5,303 bases of DNA, from positions 1 through 5,303 of the forward strand of contig JASHUP010000207.1 of the NCBI GenBank assembly GCA_030039915.1. The letters are read 5' to 3'. The notes under the pieces were generated by a model. The model did not search any database. It saw only the letters and a program-made list of their open reading frames with translations, and had not been told where the DNA came from. The DNA comes from Thermoplasmata archaeon (GTDB taxonomy: Archaea > Thermoplasmatota > Thermoplasmata > UBA184). Of the stretch, positions 4,721 through 5,303 are shown piece by piece (position 1 is the stretch's first letter; each line of letters starts with the position of its first letter). The position numbers and the translations under genes were made by a program.

Positions 4721-5303
4721 TCCGCTTCGACCGCCACGCGCGTCGCAAGCTCTTCAGCCACGCGATCGCCGTGCTCTCCGGCCTCACCGTCATTGCCGTG
4801 CTCTACCCGCTCGTGAGCATCGTTTACGAGGCGTTCAGCCTCGGCGGCGGGGTCATCTTCCAGGCCGCGTTCTTCACCTCCGTTCCACCGAATGCGTGCT
4901 CCGTCCTCTCGTGCGAGACGGTCGGGATTGGCCCCGACATTCAAGGGACGTTAATCCTCGTTGGCCTGGCGTCCGGGATCTCGGTTCCCGTAGGGGTCCT
5001 CGCGGCGATCTTTGCCTCGGAGTACCGGGCGAAGGGTTTGGGCCGAGCGATCAGCTTCACGGCGGACGTGCTCACGGGCGTCCCGTCCATCATCATGGGC
5101 GCGTTCATCTACGGCTACTTTGTCGTCTACGCACCGTCCATCGCCTACAGCGCCTACACGGGGGGACTTGCGCTCTCCGCGATCATGATCCCGATCGTCG
5201 TCCGGACGACCGAGGAGGCGCTCCGGGTCGTGCCGAATTCCACCCGGGAGGCGGCTCTCGCGCTCGGTATTTCGAAATGGAAGGCAACGCTCCGGATCGT
5301 TCT
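4717..5303 (+). CDS. pstA: Phosphate ABC transporter permease PstA (5' part, cut by window end)
   Basis: The frame begins at GTG 4717 and runs to the window edge without a stop, giving 195 codons of a protein that usually has about 280-300 residues. GTGA at 4717-4720 combines this start with the pstC stop TGA, so translation is probably coupled; GGTG at 4706-4709 is a plausible ribosome-binding site 7 bases before the start. Membrane helices appear at about 16-36, 78-100, 115-138 and 148-168. GIGPDIQGTLILVGLASGIS at 70-89 and SEYRAKGLGRAI at 101-112 are characteristic of PstA, and REAALALGISKWKATLR at 177-193 is the EAA loop that contacts PstB. C61 and C66 lie in the external loop between the first two helices. 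PstA forms the permease with PstC. The remaining helices lie past the window. Confidence 0.93.
   Translation, partial: MIRFDRHARRKLFSHAIAVLSGLTVIAVLYPLVSIVYEAFSLGGGVIFQAAFFTSVPPNACSVLSCETVGIGPDIQGTLILVGLASGISVPVGVLAAIFASEYRAKGLGRAISFTADVLTGVPSIIMGAFIYGYFVVYAPSIAYSAYTGGLALSAIMIPIVVRTTEEALRVVPNSTREAALALGISKWKATLRIV

Noticed and set aside
4348..4944. Minus-strand open frame of 198 codons opposite the pstC/pstA junction
   Set aside because: It spans two well-supported genes with conserved motifs and has a low-complexity charged translation with no family resemblance.
1..5303. CRISPR arrays, tRNA or rRNA genes, insertion sequences, attachment sites
   Set aside because: Reading both strands showed no regularly spaced direct repeats, no cloverleaf or rRNA-like stretch, no transposase and no terminal repeats.

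Overview
The window looks like GC-rich archaeal chromosome. The evidence is a hexulose-6-phosphate synthase fused to an RraA-like domain (an arrangement I know from archaea), an archaeal-style TruA, a phosphate-binding protein held by an uncleaved N-terminal membrane helix and rich in N-glycosylation sequons, TATA-like AT islands in front of genes, and at least one apparently leaderless gene. A euryarchaeal or Thermoplasmatota-type organism is my guess; nothing here fixes the lineage.

Layout. Bases 1-102 hold at most the polar tail of an upstream gene plus a TATA-like element. Bases 103-1407 (+) encode the Hps-RraA fusion. It converges, across a 32-base gap, on truA (complement 1440-2237). 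TruA is divergent from the phosphate-uptake genes. A 237-base spacer (2238-2474) lies between them and contains an AT-rich TATA element, a small inverted repeat overlapping it, and a larger inverted repeat in the likely pstS leader. The operon pstS (2475-3689), pstC (3725-4720), pstA (4717 to beyond the window end) runs on the + strand; pstB and perhaps a phoU-like gene would be expected next, but lie outside.

How the genes work together. PstS captures inorganic phosphate outside the membrane and delivers it to the PstC-PstA permease pair, which an unseen PstB ATPase would drive. The Hps part of the first gene interconverts ribulose-5-phosphate plus formaldehyde and hexulose-6-phosphate, in many archaea a route to pentose phosphates. 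TruA modifies tRNA. The three units are separate in function; their adjacency is not evidence of one pathway.

No clearly undescribed system is present. The most interesting items are a perfect 9-bp hairpin that puts the pstC ribosome-binding site in its loop and the start codon at the loop-stem boundary, the repeat structures in the truA/pstS spacer, an apparent Asp-to-Gly change in the phosphate site of PstS, and a possible end-to-end disulfide in PstS.
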